NCBI RefSeq assembly: GCF_000599865.1
Contig: NZ_JHAC01000008.1
Location: 65,638 to 129,637, forward strand
From: Deinococcus phoenicis
GTDB lineage: Bacteria > Deinococcota > Deinococci > Deinococcales > Deinococcaceae
Direction of reading: 5' to 3'
Length of the DNA: 64,000 bases
In this document: positions 50,470-63,925 of the stretch, in pieces
How positions within the stretch are numbered: position 1 is the first letter of the stretch
Layout of the letters: every line of letters starts with the position of its first letter
Notes under the pieces: model-generated
Seen by the model: the letters and a program-made list of their open reading frames with translations, nothing else
Databases searched by the model: none
Told to the model about the DNA's origin: nothing
Translations under genes and position numbers: made by a program

Positions 50470-51138
50470 ATGTCCCTTCCGGCCTCCCCATCCCCAGAGT
50501 TCCGGCACTTCGATTTCGCCGCGCTGAGCGCCGCCGAGCGCTACAAGCTGGTCACCGGCGTGGTCGTGCCGCGTCCGATTGCCTGGGTGACCACCCTGGG
50601 CGCGGACGGGCACGTGAATCTCGCGCCGTATTCCTTTTTCGGGCTGATGGGGTCGGACCCGGCGGTCGTGGCCTTCGCCCCCGGCGACCGCGTGGACGGC
50701 ACGCCCAAGGACACGGCCCTGAACATCGCGGCGGGCGGCGAGTTCACCGTGAATCTGGTCAGCGCCGACCTCGCGCCTGTGATGAACGCCACCGCGACCG
50801 ACTTTCCGCACGGCGTGGGCGAGCCGGAGAGCGTGGGCCTCCCGCTGGCCCCCGGCCTCCGGGTCCGCGTGCCCCGTGTGGCCGCCAGTCCCGCCGCCCT
50901 CGAATGCCGTGAGGTCCAGACCGTGCTGATCGGCCGCACCCGCGTGATCCTGGGCGAGGTGCTGGGCCTGACCCTGCGCGCGGACGCCCTGCTGGACGAG
51001 GGAAAAATGTACGTGGACACCGCCGCCCTCGATCTGGTCGGGCGCATGGGGGGCCGGGGCACCTACACGCGCACGCGGGACACCTTCACGATCGACCGAA
51101 TCAGCTACGCCCAGTGGCAGGCCAGAACCCCGGAGTGA
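50470..51138 (+). CDS. Flavin reductase-like FMN-binding protein
   Basis: 222 residues. Flavin-reductase/FMN-binding split barrel: LVTGVVVPRPIAWVTTLGAD near 29-48, NLAPYSFFGLMGSDP near 51-65, and GEFTVNLVSADLA near 94-106. It probably reduces free flavin or acts as a small FMN oxidoreductase. TACCCT (50459-50464) lies 5-6 nt upstream of the ATG. Confidence 0.9.
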   Translation: MSLPASPSPEFRHFDFAALSAAERYKLVTGVVVPRPIAWVTTLGADGHVNLAPYSFFGLMGSDPAVVAFAPGDRVDGTPKDTALNIAAGGEFTVNLVSADLAPVMNATATDFPHGVGEPESVGLPLAPGLRVRVPRVAASPAALECREVQTVLIGRTRVILGEVLGLTLRADALLDEGKMYVDTAALDLVGRMGGRGTYTRTRDTFTIDRISYAQWQARTPE

Positions 51139-51175
51139 GCGAGGCCGACGCCGCCTTTCTCACGTACCCTGAACC

Positions 51176-51709
51176 ATGACGCCGCCCTTCACCGTCCGGC
51201 CCGCCGTTCCCGCTGACGCCCCCGCCCTGGCGCATGTTCACACGGCGAGCTGGCAGGAGACATACACGGGGCTGATGCCGCCGGACTTCCTGGCCAGGAT
51301 GACGGATGGGGCGGCCCACGAGCGGCGGCGGCAGATGTGGGAGGGCGCGGCTACCGACCCGGCCCAGATCGTCCTCGTGGCGGAACAGGACGGCGCGGTC
51401 ATCGCCTTCGCCTCCGGCGGCCCGGCTCGGGACCATCCCGGCGTGGACGCGGAACTGTATACCCTCTATGCCCTGAAATCGGCACACGGGCAGGGCCTCG
51501 GGCGGGCGCTGCTGCACGCGCTGGCGCAGGAATTGCAGGCAGGCGGCGCGCGCAACCTGGCCCTGTGGGTGCTGGACGTGAACCCCACCCGCCAGTGGTA
51601 CGCGCGCCTGGGAGGCCGCGAGGCGGGCGAGAAGACGCAGGCCATTCCCGGTAGCGGCGAACTGCGCGAAGTGCGTCTGGTCTGGGACGACCTCGCGCGG
51701 CTACGATAG
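51176..51709 (+). CDS. GNAT-family N-acetyltransferase
   Basis: 177 residues. N-terminal TVRPAVPADAPALAHVHTAS, motif A LYALKSAHGQGLGRALLHAL (about 100-119) and motif B-like LWVLDVNPTRQWYARLGG near 133-150. Substrate unknown. TACCCT lies 5 nt before the ATG. Confidence 0.92.
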   Translation: MTPPFTVRPAVPADAPALAHVHTASWQETYTGLMPPDFLARMTDGAAHERRRQMWEGAATDPAQIVLVAEQDGAVIAFASGGPARDHPGVDAELYTLYALKSAHGQGLGRALLHALAQELQAGGARNLALWVLDVNPTRQWYARLGGREAGEKTQAIPGSGELREVRLVWDDLARLR

Positions 51710-51713
51710 ATGC

Positions 51714-52274
51714 ATGAGCGAACCTGCCCCCCGGGCCATGAGCGTGGAGGAGTACTTGCGAACGGAGGAAAAAAGCCCCCACAAGCGCGAGTATGTCGGC
51801 GGGTTCGTGTACCCACTGCACGCTCAGGCGGGAGCCAGTCGGTCACATGTCCTGATCAGCGGCAACATTTTCGGGAGGTTGTACGCTGACGCCCTGCGGG
51901 CCGGATGCCGCCTCTACCAGAGCGACATGAAATTGCGGGTCGAGGACACGGCGTCCTTCTTCTACCCCGATGTCATGCTCGTCTGCGACCGGGACAGTGG
52001 CGACAACCATGCCGAAACCTCCCCCTGCCTGCTGGTGGAGGTGCTCCCAGACAGCACTGCCTCGCATGACCGTTTTGGCAAGTACGGTGTCTACACCGCC
52101 ATTCCCAGTCTCCAGAGCTATCTGATCGTGGAGCAGAAGGAACGGCGCGTGTACGCCTACCAGCGGCAGGCGGGCGGCTGGCACTTGCAGGACTTGAGCG
52201 GCAGCGGCAGCGTCGAGGTGCCCTGTCTAGGGCGCAGCCTGACGCTGGACGAAATCTACCTGGGCGTGCTTTAG
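51714..52274 (+). CDS. Uma2-family (DUF820) putative endonuclease
   Basis: 186 residues. Uma2 fold, a PD-(D/E)xK nuclease-like family expanded in Deinococcus and cyanobacteria: MSVEEYLRTEE near 9-19, FYPDVMLVCDRD near 82-93 (Pro-Asp), CLLVEVLPDSTASHD near 102-116 (Glu) and YLIVEQKERRVYAY near 134-147. Often called restriction endonucleases, but the biological role is unproven. TACGAT lies 6 nt before the ATG. Confidence 0.88.
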   Translation: MSEPAPRAMSVEEYLRTEEKSPHKREYVGGFVYPLHAQAGASRSHVLISGNIFGRLYADALRAGCRLYQSDMKLRVEDTASFFYPDVMLVCDRDSGDNHAETSPCLLVEVLPDSTASHDRFGKYGVYTAIPSLQSYLIVEQKERRVYAYQRQAGGWHLQDLSGSGSVEVPCLGRSLTLDEIYLGVL

Positions 52275-52324
52275 GGGCGTGGAACGCGGAACGCCACCGG
52301 CACCTTTCCCGCCTCCCACGCCCG

Positions 52325-52681
<357 letters not shown>

Positions 52682-52752
52682 AGGGTCACTCTACGCAGTG
52701 GGCACGGGCGGGGAGCCGAGGACCAACCTTGCCCTCTGCTCTCCATCTCCCG

Positions 52753-53388
52753 TCACTTCAGGCTGATCCGCACGCTGTTGCCCGAGCTGTCCTCGGCGTT
52801 GATCAGGTCGCCGGGGGGCGGTCCCGCCTCGATCAGCAGTTGCAGCGCCTCGATGCTCAGGCCCGCGCGTTCCAGCGCCTCGCGGCCATGCGGGGGAATG
52901 AGCCGGTCGAGGTGCGGCGCGAGGCTGACGGGCAGATTCGCCTCGTACTCGTCGCCGCTGGAAGACTCGACCTGCACGCGCAGGATACGGGCGGAGGCCG
53001 GGCGGCCCGCCGCTGGACGGGGTGCGGGGCCGTCGAAGGCGCGGTCCACGCTGCCGGTGATGCGGTCGACCATATCGTCTATGCCTCCTGTCAGGCGTTC
53101 CACCAGGCCGTCCATGCCCTGCACGTGACGGCCTCCCACCACCACCCGTGGGGCGCGGGGCGCGGGGGGCGGCTGCGGCACGTCGCGCATGCCGCGCAGC
53201 AGCAGCAGGTGTTCGGCCACCTGTTCGGTGCCGACTTCCTCCCGGGCCAGCAGGGACGCGACGAGTTCGCGGTCGCTGTCCGTCAGCGCCAGCCGGGGAC
53301 TCAGGGCGGCCAGCAGCGGCGCGGCGTCTTCCAGGCTCAGGCGGCCTGCGCGCACCAGGTCCAGCAGCCGTTTGACTTTCTCTTTCAC
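52753..53388 (-). CDS. SHOCT-like protein of the DUF4097 cluster
   Basis: 211 residues. The N-terminus KEKVKRLLDLVRAGRLSLEDAA is a SHOCT-like helical hairpin. A central linker contains short amphipathic helices (LVERLTGGIDDMVDRI), and the C-terminal 80 residues form a beta-rich domain with VQVESSSGDEYEANLPVSLA. It overlaps the upstream small gene by ATGA. Function is unknown; context suggests a cell-envelope stress module. Confidence 0.7.
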   Translation of the reverse strand: MKEKVKRLLDLVRAGRLSLEDAAPLLAALSPRLALTDSDRELVASLLAREEVGTEQVAEHLLLLRGMRDVPQPPPAPRAPRVVVGGRHVQGMDGLVERLTGGIDDMVDRITGSVDRAFDGPAPRPAAGRPASARILRVQVESSSGDEYEANLPVSLAPHLDRLIPPHGREALERAGLSIEALQLLIEAGPPPGDLINAEDSSGNSVRISLK

Positions 53389-53617
53389 CGGAAACCTCCT
53401 CGGCTGGCCAGGCTGGCTTCCAGCGCCGCGAGCTGCTGCTGGCGCACACGGAGCTGCTCCAGGTCGCCGCCGCTCCAGACCAGAGTCCAGAGACGCGGCC
53501 AGAAGGAAGGGCGCTGGACAGGGGCCGGATGCAGCTGGACGCGGCGAAGGATGCGGAAGCCGCGCCCCCGGCGGACCGTCGACCGGACAACGGGGCGGAG
53601 CGAAACGTGCGGGGCCG

Positions 53618-53621
<4 letters not shown>
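53385..53621 (-). CDS. Small basic protein between two cluster genes
   Basis: 78 residues, Arg-rich with a short hydrophobic or amphipathic patch (FWPRLWTLVW). It is linked by ATGA overlaps on both sides (53618-53621 and 53385-53388), which supports that it is translated. No family recognised. Confidence 0.6.
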
Positions 53622-54478
<857 letters not shown>

Positions 54479-54671
54479 GCGCTCCTCCTTGGCACAATAG
54501 AAACACAGAGAAGATAATCTGTCAAGTCTTGTTTTCGATTTGGTGAAGCCTAGTAAGAACTTCTCTCGTAGAGGGGGGCAACTCCCCAACCTTTGGCCTC
54601 TCTGGGAGACAGGATGGAAACCCCAATTTTCCATCCCGGCGTCGCGGGGGAAGCCGCGTATTCTCGGGGGC

Positions 54672-56066
<1,395 letters not shown>

Positions 56067-56069
<3 letters not shown>

Positions 56070-56234
56070 AGCATTTGTCAAAAAGAAGGTCTCTTTTTGA
56101 CCGAGCGGGCGGGCAGGCGTCCTCAAGGGCGTCCGTTCTGCCCAAGACAGCGAGTGCAATAGGAAGAGCGTTTGGGAGAATGGAACCGTTGGAGGGAAAA
56201 CGCCTCCAACGGTGTCATTCGGACAAATGCTCTA
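56067..56234. repeat. MITE-like interspersed repeat, copy C (168 bp, inverted)
   Basis: Ends TAAAGCATTTGTC (56067-56079) and GACAAATGCTCTA (56222-56234). Opposite orientation to copies A and B. Relative to them it has about 40 extra bases inserted between the CGAGCGG and AGCGAGTG segments. Both internal hairpins are present. Its first three bases are the RNB gene stop codon. Confidence 0.85.
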
Positions 56235-56321
56235 GACACCGCACAGCCCCCGGGCTTTGCCCCGGCAGCAGGCGCGGCGGGCGCAAAATCCGCTTCACCT
56301 TTCATTCATCTGCTGGGCGGT

Positions 56322-56600
<279 letters not shown>

Positions 56601-56638
56601 GCGGGGAACGCCGGGGCGTCCGGAGGCGTACCCCTGAC

Positions 56639-56989
56639 ATGAAGCCCCGCCTCCTGCTGCTGCTGGCCCTGACCGGGCTGCCCACCGCTTCGGCGGCCCC
56701 GAAGCCACACACGTTGACCCTGCAAGCCGGGCAGACGGCCTCCCTGAACGGCGCACAGCTCACCCTCCTGAGATTCACGGACAGCCGCTGCCCGCCCCGC
56801 GCCCTGTGCGTCATGGCGGGCAACGTCACGGCGAAGGTGTTCGTGCGCCGGGGCCAGTCCTCGCGCCTCTACACGGTGGTTCTGCCAGGTCAGGCCGTGG
56901 GCACGCTGGCCGGGAAATTGAAACTGACCGCCGCCACCCGCGCCAAAGCGCGCCGGCAAAAGCAGGTGCTGACCTTCACGCTGGACTGA
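56639..56989 (+). CDS. Small secreted protein
   Basis: 116 residues. Signal peptide MKPRLLLLLALTGLPTASA (cleavage after ASA). The mature part is beta-rich with a Cys pair (DSRCPPRALCVMAGN), which resembles the core of small periplasmic DUF-type proteins with one disulfide. It ends in a Lys/Arg-rich segment. No clear family. A TACCCC hexamer is just upstream. Confidence 0.75.
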   Translation: MKPRLLLLLALTGLPTASAAPKPHTLTLQAGQTASLNGAQLTLLRFTDSRCPPRALCVMAGNVTAKVFVRRGQSSRLYTVVLPGQAVGTLAGKLKLTAATRAKARRQKQVLTFTLD

Positions 56990-57004
56990 AGGCCCGCCCG
57001 TGCC

Positions 57005-57031
57005 GGTCTGGTCTGGTCTGGTCTGGTCTGG
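57005..57031. repeat. GGTCT pentanucleotide microsatellite
   Basis: Five perfect GGTCT units followed by GG, directly abutting the left end of repeat copy D. Confidence 0.9.
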
Positions 57032-57255
57032 AGCATTTGTCAAAAAGAGACCTTCTTTTTGACCGAGCGGGCGGGCAGGCGTCCTCAAGGGGAGGGCAGG
57101 CTTGCTCAAGCGAGTCCGTTCTGACCGACAGTCCGTTCTGCCCAAGACAGCGAGTGAAAGAAGGAGAGAGTTTGGGACTTGCAAAGCTGCGAAGCAGAGA
57201 ATAGAACCGTTGGAGGTGCTTTTCCTCCAATGGTGTAATTCAGACAAATGCTCTA
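57029..57255. repeat. MITE-like interspersed repeat, copy D (227 bp, inverted)
   Basis: Ends TGGAGCATTTGTC (57029-57041) and GACAAATGCTCTA (57243-57255). Same orientation as copy C, with further internal expansion including near-repeated TCCGTTCTG segments (near 57115 and 57132) and an extra CTTGCAAAGCTGCGAAGCAG block. The first hairpin reads GTCAAAAAGA/TTCTTTTTGAC; the second is degraded. It abuts the agmatine deiminase start region. Confidence 0.82.
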
Positions 57256-57264
57256 ATGACGGGC

Positions 57265-58331
<1,067 letters not shown>

Positions 58332-58335
<4 letters not shown>

Positions 58336-59507
58336 CCACGCTGGGGGACGGCTACGAGGCCCGCCCCATCTCGTTAGAGGCGTACCGGGAGGCCTGCACG
58401 CGGCTGGAAGGCCGCATCTTCGGCGGGAACTGGGGTTACGCCTTCGACCCACCGGTCAAGGCGCCGCCGCCGCTGGGCGAGAGCTTCCAGTGGGGCCTCT
58501 TTCACGGCGATGACCTGATCGGCTGGCACCACGCGCACCAACGTGACGAGCGGACGGTCTACATGGCCGACACGGGGGTTCTGCCCGAGCACCAGGGAAA
58601 GGGCCTCTATTCGCGCCTGCTGCCGCACGTGCTGGCCGTGTACCGGGACGCCGGCTACACCCTGGTGAGCAGCCACCACCGCGCCACCAACAACCGCGTG
58701 CTGGTCCCCAAGCTGCGCGCGGGCTTCTTCATCCAGGGCCTGAACCTGTACGAGGGCGGGCTGAACGCGGCGCTCACGCTGAGCCTGGACGGAACGTACC
58801 GGGAAGCGATGCACGTCCGCAGCGGCTTCCGGCCGGCGGCGGGCGAAGCGGCGCGGCGGCTGGGGCTGCACCTCCAGCCGGGGGCAGGGGAAGACGGGCA
58901 GGAAGCGCCCCGGGTGCCCATGCCCGAAACGGACGGCGAGGGCCTGGACCTGGGGGACGGCTACACCCTCTGGCGCGTGCCCTACGCGGTGTACCGGGAC
59001 GTTTACGCGCGGCTGGAGGCTAGCGCCTACGCTTCCGTGTCCTTCGACTGGGCTTCCCCCGCGCCGCTTGCGGGTCCCGACGTGCCGAGGTACGTCTGGC
59101 TGATCGCGCACGCGGGCGAGGTGGCGGGCTGGCAACTCTCACGCCAGTGGGACGCGCGCACGGCGTACATGGTGAACACGGCCTTCCTGCCCCGGCACCG
59201 GGGCAAGGGCCTGTATACCCGGCTGCTGCCCGCCGTGCTGGACGCGCTGAAGGCCGGGGGCTACAGCCTCGTCCGCAGCCATCACCACGCGACCAACAAC
59301 GCGGTGCTGATCCCGAAACTGCGCGCGGGGTTCCGCCTCCAGGGCCTGCAGGTGGACGAACACGGCGTGATGGCGGTCCTGATCTACCCCTTCCACCCCG
59401 TGTACCGTGACTACATGGATGTCCGCAGCGGCCTGACCCGCCCCCAAGACGAGGTGGCCCGCCGCCTTGGCCTGTCCCCGCTGACCCCTGAGGAGGAAGC
59501 CACATGA
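58332..59507 (+). CDS. Tandem-GNAT acetyltransferase in the agmatine operon
   Basis: 391 residues consisting of two homologous halves. The first has YMADTGVLPEHQGKGLYSRL (about residues 76-95) and HHRATNNRVLVPKLRAGF; the second has YMVNTAFLPRHRGKGLYTRL and HHHATNNAVLIPKLRAGF. Each half opens with LGDGY. The internal duplication is unmistakable. The GTG start overlaps the aguA stop (GTGA) and the stop overlaps aguB (ATGA), so it is obligately co-translated. A polyamine or agmatine substrate is plausible from context. Confidence 0.9.
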
Positions 59508-60403
59508 CCCAGAACGCAACCCCGCAACAGGTAAAACTGGCCGTCGTGCAGATGCACGTGACCGACCAGCTCGAAGACAACGTGAGCCGCGCCGAGGCCC
59601 ACGTGCGTGACGCGGCGCGGCAGGGGGCACAGGTCGTCCTGCTGCCCGAACTGTTCGAGAACCTGTATTTCTGCCAGGTGGAGCGCGAGGACTATTTCGC
59701 GCTGGCGCACCCGGTGGAGGGGCATCCCTTTATCGGGCGCTTTCAGAACCTCGCCGCCGAACTGGGCGTGGTGCTGCCGCTCTCGTACTTCGAGCGGGCG
59801 GGGCAGGCGCATTACAACTCGCTGGTGTGCATCGACGCCGACGGCACCCTGCTGGGCAACTACCGCAAGACCCACATTCCCGACGGCCCCGGCTACGAGG
59901 AGAAGTATTACTTCAACCCCGGCGACACCGGCTTCAAGGTCTGGCCGACCCGCTTCGGGCGCGTGGGCGTGGGCGTGTGCTGGGACCAGTGGTATCCCGA
60001 AACCGCCCGCTCGCTGATGCTGCTGGGTGCGGACTTCCTGCTGTATCCCACCGCCATCGGCTCCGAACCCGCCGAGGTCGAGAGTCCCAACAGCCACCAG
60101 ATGTGGCAGCGGGCGATGCAGGGCCACGCGGTCAGCAACTCCAGCTACGTGGGGGCCTGCAACCGCATCGGCACCGAGGTCGTGGGCGACCTGGCCCAGA
60201 CGTACTACGGGCACTCCTTTATCAGCGACTACACCGGCGAGATCGTGGCGGAGTTCGGTGAAAGCGAGGAAGGCGCGCTGACCCACGACCTGAATCTGGC
60301 CGAGGCGAGGAAGTTCCGCGCGGGCATGGGCTTTTTCCGCGACCGCCGCCCGGAGTTGTATGGGCCGCTGCTGACAACGGACGGCGTGACGCGGCGGGGG
60401 TGA
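59504..60403 (+). CDS. aguB: N-carbamoylputrescine amidase
   Basis: 299 residues. Nitrilase-superfamily enzyme releasing putrescine, CO2 and ammonia. Catalytic triad: Glu in LLPELFENLYFCQ near 46, Lys in GNYRKTHIPDGPGYEEKYYF near 120, Cys in VGVCWDQWYPE near 157. The YEEKYYFNPGD segment is typical of plant and bacterial AguB. A strong terminator follows. Together with aguA it gives the arginine-decarboxylase route to putrescine. Confidence 0.96.
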   Translation: MTQNATPQQVKLAVVQMHVTDQLEDNVSRAEAHVRDAARQGAQVVLLPELFENLYFCQVEREDYFALAHPVEGHPFIGRFQNLAAELGVVLPLSYFERAGQAHYNSLVCIDADGTLLGNYRKTHIPDGPGYEEKYYFNPGDTGFKVWPTRFGRVGVGVCWDQWYPETARSLMLLGADFLLYPTAIGSEPAEVESPNSHQMWQRAMQGHAVSNSSYVGACNRIGTEVVGDLAQTYYGHSFISDYTGEIVAEFGESEEGALTHDLNLAEARKFRAGMGFFRDRRPELYGPLLTTDGVTRRG

Positions 60404-60413
60404 GGCTGGCGAA

Positions 60414-60450
60414 AAGGAGCGGAGGCCGGGTGCTTCCGCTCCTTATTTTT
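60414..60450 (+). terminator. Intrinsic terminator of the agu operon
   Basis: AAGGAGCGGA (60414-60423) pairs perfectly with TCCGCTCCTT (60435-60444), followed by ATTTTT. The A-rich left side may also help terminate the convergent truA transcript. Confidence 0.92.
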
Positions 60451-60452
60451 GC

Positions 60453-61256
60453 TCACGGCTCAAAGCCCCTGTAGCTCGCCCCGGTGAACGTCAGCCCGTA
60501 CCCCGGCACATTGGCTCCTGCCTGCGCCCGCTCGCGCCCGGCGAGGATCACGGCGACCTCTTCCGGAACGAGCTTGCCCTGACCCACCAGCAGCAGCGTG
60601 CCGACCAGCCCCCGGACCATATGGCGCAGGAAGCTTTCCCCCGCCACCCGCACCTCCCAGACGCTTCCGCCAGGGACGGGCGGGCCGGGGTGAACGGCCA
60701 GCGCCCGCACCTCGCGCACGGTCTGCCGGTCCTCGCGCGTGGCAAAGGCGGCGAAGTCGTGCGTGCCGAGCAACCGGGCAGCGGCGGCGTTCATGGCGGG
60801 CACGTCGAAGGGACCGGGGACATGCAGCGCCCGCCCGGCCCAGAGTGGATGCCGCTGGGGTGCGGCGAGCAGAAGATAGCTGTAGCGGCGCTCGGTGCAG
60901 GAAAAGCGGGCATGAAAGCCGCCAGGCGCAGGCCCGGCCTCCAGCACGGCCACACTGGGCGGAAGGTGCGCGTTCAGGGCGCGGGCCAACCGGTCCGGGG
61001 GAATGCGGAAGCCCTCCGGCACGTCCACATGCGCGGGCATCGCCGCCGCGTGGACACCCGCGTCGGTGCGCCCGGCAGCGACGGGCCGCGCCACCCCTTC
61101 CCCGCTCAGGCGCACCAGCGCGGCGTGGAGCGTGTCCTGCACGCTGGGCGCATTGAGTTGCGCCTGCCACCCGGCAAAGCCCGCGCCGTTCCAGGCCAGC
61201 CGCAGCCGCAGACGCACGAAACCGGCAGGTGGGGCAAAGAAGGGAGGCTCGGTCAT
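60453..61256 (-). CDS. truA: tRNA pseudouridine(38-40) synthase
   Basis: 267 residues. The catalytic Asp is in [20 protein letters not shown] near 60-79; YDG-equivalent [13 protein letters not shown] near 21-33; [11 protein letters not shown] near 121; and [20 protein letters not shown] near 210-229. It isomerises uridines in the tRNA anticodon stem-loop. ATG 61256 is 6 nt after reverse-strand TACTCT; the in-frame start further upstream is unlikely. Confidence 0.96.
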   Translation of the reverse strand: MTEPPFFAPPAGFVRLRLRLAWNGAGFAGWQAQLNAPSVQDTLHAALVRLSGEGVARPVAAGRTDAGVHAAAMPAHVDVPEGFRIPPDRLARALNAHLPPSVAVLEAGPAPGGFHARFSCTERRYSYLLLAAPQRHPLWAGRALHVPGPFDVPAMNAAAARLLGTHDFAAFATREDRQTVREVRALAVHPGPPVPGGSVWEVRVAGESFLRHMVRGLVGTLLLVGQGKLVPEEVAVILAGRERAQAGANVPGYGLTFTGASYRGFEP

Positions 61257-61324
61257 GGGCGCAGAGTAACGCCGTATGCAATTCCTCACTTATCGGTCAC
61301 GCTTCCCCCATTATGCTAAGGGAC

Positions 61325-62248
61325 GTGTCCCCCATTCTCATCCGGCGCTCCTGCGAGTCCAAGGTGCGGCTGACCGCTGTTCGGCGCATGCTGGTCACCG
61401 GAACGCTCGTCCTGGCGGGGCTGGCGAGCGCTGCGACGAGTTACCGCGTGCGCCCCGGCGACAACCTGACCGTGATCGCCCAGCGGGCCGGAATCAGCGT
61501 CGCGGCGCTCAAGGCGGCGAATCCCGGCCTGCGGAATGCCAACCAGGTCCAGGCGGGCAAGACCCTGAGCATTCCCAACCGGCAGTTGCCCGGCCAGCTC
61601 CACCGCGTCAAGAGCGGTGAGAACCTGACCAGCATCGCGCACCGCTATGGCCTGCGGCTGCCGCAACTGCTCCAGGCCAATCCGGGGCTGAACACCCACC
61701 GGCCTCTGCGGGCGGGCGCGAGCGTGCAGATTCCGGGGCGCAACGTGGCGGCCCGGCTGCCCAGTCCGGGCCGTCTGACCGGCAGCCCGGTCGTCCGCCG
61801 CAGCGCCCCTGCCGCGACGCTGCGCACGGCCTCGATCCGCGTTTCTTCGGCGCTCTCGGCTTCCGGGTGGCTGTGGCCGGTGGGGGGGTACCGCTACGTC
61901 AGCAGCGGCTTCGGCGACCGCGTGCTGGACGGTGAACACGAGGGGCATTACGGTGTGGACATCGTCGCGCCCCAGGGCGCCATCGTGCGCGCCGCGCGCT
62001 CGGGCCGGGTGCTGGAGTCGCGCGCCGACTTCGAGCGGGGCTGGGGCTGGACGGTCGTGATCGAGCATCCCGACGGCTGGATCACCCGCTACGCCCACCT
62101 CAGCGCCAACCTCGCCCGCACGGGGGAACGGGTCGTGCAGGGGCAGCCCATCGGCCGGGTCGGCAGCACGGGCCGCAGCACCGGCCCCCACCTGCATTTC
62201 GGCACCTACCTGCGCTGGAATCCCAAAGACCCCCTCGCGCTGTACTGA
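61325..62248 (+). CDS. LysM-domain M23 peptidase (cell-wall endopeptidase)
   Basis: 307 residues. An N-terminal signal-like hydrophobic stretch (MLVTGTLVLAGLASA near 22-36, preceded by basic residues) leads to two LysM repeats (YRVRPGDNLTVIAQRAGIS near 39 and HRVKSGENLTSIAHRYGLR near 94) and an M23 metallopeptidase domain with GHYGVDIVAP (HxGxD) and GPHLHFGTYL (HxH) near 290. It cleaves peptidoglycan cross-links. GTG 61325 is 7 nt after TATGCT (61312-61317). Confidence 0.92.
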   Translation: MSPILIRRSCESKVRLTAVRRMLVTGTLVLAGLASAATSYRVRPGDNLTVIAQRAGISVAALKAANPGLRNANQVQAGKTLSIPNRQLPGQLHRVKSGENLTSIAHRYGLRLPQLLQANPGLNTHRPLRAGASVQIPGRNVAARLPSPGRLTGSPVVRRSAPAATLRTASIRVSSALSASGWLWPVGGYRYVSSGFGDRVLDGEHEGHYGVDIVAPQGAIVRAARSGRVLESRADFERGWGWTVVIEHPDGWITRYAHLSANLARTGERVVQGQPIGRVGSTGRSTGPHLHFGTYLRWNPKDPLALY

Positions 62249-62289
62249 GGAGAGCGGCCAGCAGAAACGAACTCGTGGAGGCCCCCCGA

Positions 62290-62529
62290 ATGTCCCCACC
62301 CATGCAGGTGCATTACGCCGAGGCACGCGGCGAGCAGGCCGAATCCGAGCTGCACGCCTTCCTGAACGCGCTGCCGGGTCTGCCGGGCTTTCTGGGGGCC
62401 GAGTTGCTGGTCAGCCCCGCCCAGCCGGGCCTCGCGCTGGTCGCCAGCCGCTGGGCGGAAAAGGTGCCTCCGCTACCCCTGCCGCACGGCACACGGGCCT
62501 GGGTGTTCGAGGTGCTGGACCGGCGCTGA
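62290..62529 (+). CDS. Small antibiotic-biosynthesis-monooxygenase-like protein
   Basis: 79 residues. The pattern of a helix (EQAESELHAFLNALP), GFLGAELLVSPAQPGLALVAS and a trailing W resembles the dimeric alpha/beta-barrel ABM/EthD group. GGAGG (62277-62281) is 8 nt before ATG 62290. Function unknown. It is convergent with surE. Confidence 0.65.
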   Translation: MSPPMQVHYAEARGEQAESELHAFLNALPGLPGFLGAELLVSPAQPGLALVASRWAEKVPPLPLPHGTRAWVFEVLDRR

Positions 62530-62535
62530 TCCGCC

Positions 62536-63321
<786 letters not shown>

Positions 63322-63367
63322 GCCCCAGGCTAGCGCGCGGTCCGCCCTCCCCTGCTAGCATTACGCC

Positions 63368-63673
63368 ATGAACAAAAGAATCGTCGTGAAGTTTGTTCCA
63401 CCCGCACCCGTGAAGGTCCCGAATGGCAAAAGCACCACGCGCACCCGGACCTGGCAGGTGGACAGGCTGATCGAGTTTCTGAGGTCGGGTCTGGAACCGC
63501 TGGTGACCGAGGCGTACCCCGGCACTGAGTTGGAAGTCATTGAGGGCCGGGCCGCTGACGTGCGGTTCGACGGCTGGAAACCAGAAAAGCCGGCTGTTCT
63601 GCGGGAACAGATCGGGGAGATGATCGGGACGGTGATGGAGGACCTGGAGGCGGAGGAGTACCTGAACGCCTGA
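63368..63673 (+). CDS. Hypothetical protein
   Basis: 101 residues, no family recognised. A basic N-terminus (MNKRIVVKFVPPAPVKVPNGK) is followed by an acidic helical C-terminal third (EQIGEMIGTVMEDLEAEEYL). TAGCAT lies about 6 nt upstream of the ATG, divergent from surE with only 46 bp between the start codons. Confidence 0.7.
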   Translation: MNKRIVVKFVPPAPVKVPNGKSTTRTRTWQVDRLIEFLRSGLEPLVTEAYPGTELEVIEGRAADVRFDGWKPEKPAVLREQIGEMIGTVMEDLEAEEYLNA

Positions 63674-63691
63674 CCGAGACTTAGCGCCACA

Positions 63692-63862
63692 TCAAAAGCG
63701 CCCCCACACCGCCCACGCGAACGCCCCCACGACCGGCACGGCGACCACCAGCGCCAGCAGCAGCGTGTCCGCCTCCCGGTAGGCCAGCCAGTTGCCGAGC
63801 AGACCGGCGACGGCGAGGGTCAGTGCGAACCAGAACACGGCAGGCGGGGGACGTTCGGGCAT
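63692..63862 (-). CDS. Small two-helix membrane protein
   Basis: 56 residues. Begins MPERPPPAVFWFALTLAVAG; two hydrophobic helices (about 9-26 and 34-54) are linked by NWLAYREADT. The reverse-strand TACCCT -10 box is 6 nt before the ATG. No family recognised; supported by the promoter spacing and topology. Confidence 0.6.
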   Translation of the reverse strand: MPERPPPAVFWFALTLAVAGLLGNWLAYREADTLLLALVVAVPVVGAFAWAVWGRF

Positions 63863-63881
63863 GGGGAGAGGGTAAACGAAA

Positions 63882-63905
63882 GGGCCGCCCAGCAGCAGGC
63901 GGCCC
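63882..63905 (-). terminator. Intrinsic terminator of the gene entering from the right edge
   Basis: GGGCCGCC (63882-63889) / GGCGGCCC (63898-63905) form an 8-bp stem; on the reverse strand it is followed by TTTCGTTT, which also covers the -10 region of the small membrane protein gene. Confidence 0.75.
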
Positions 63906-63925
63906 CGACTTCCCTTCCTCTGGCC

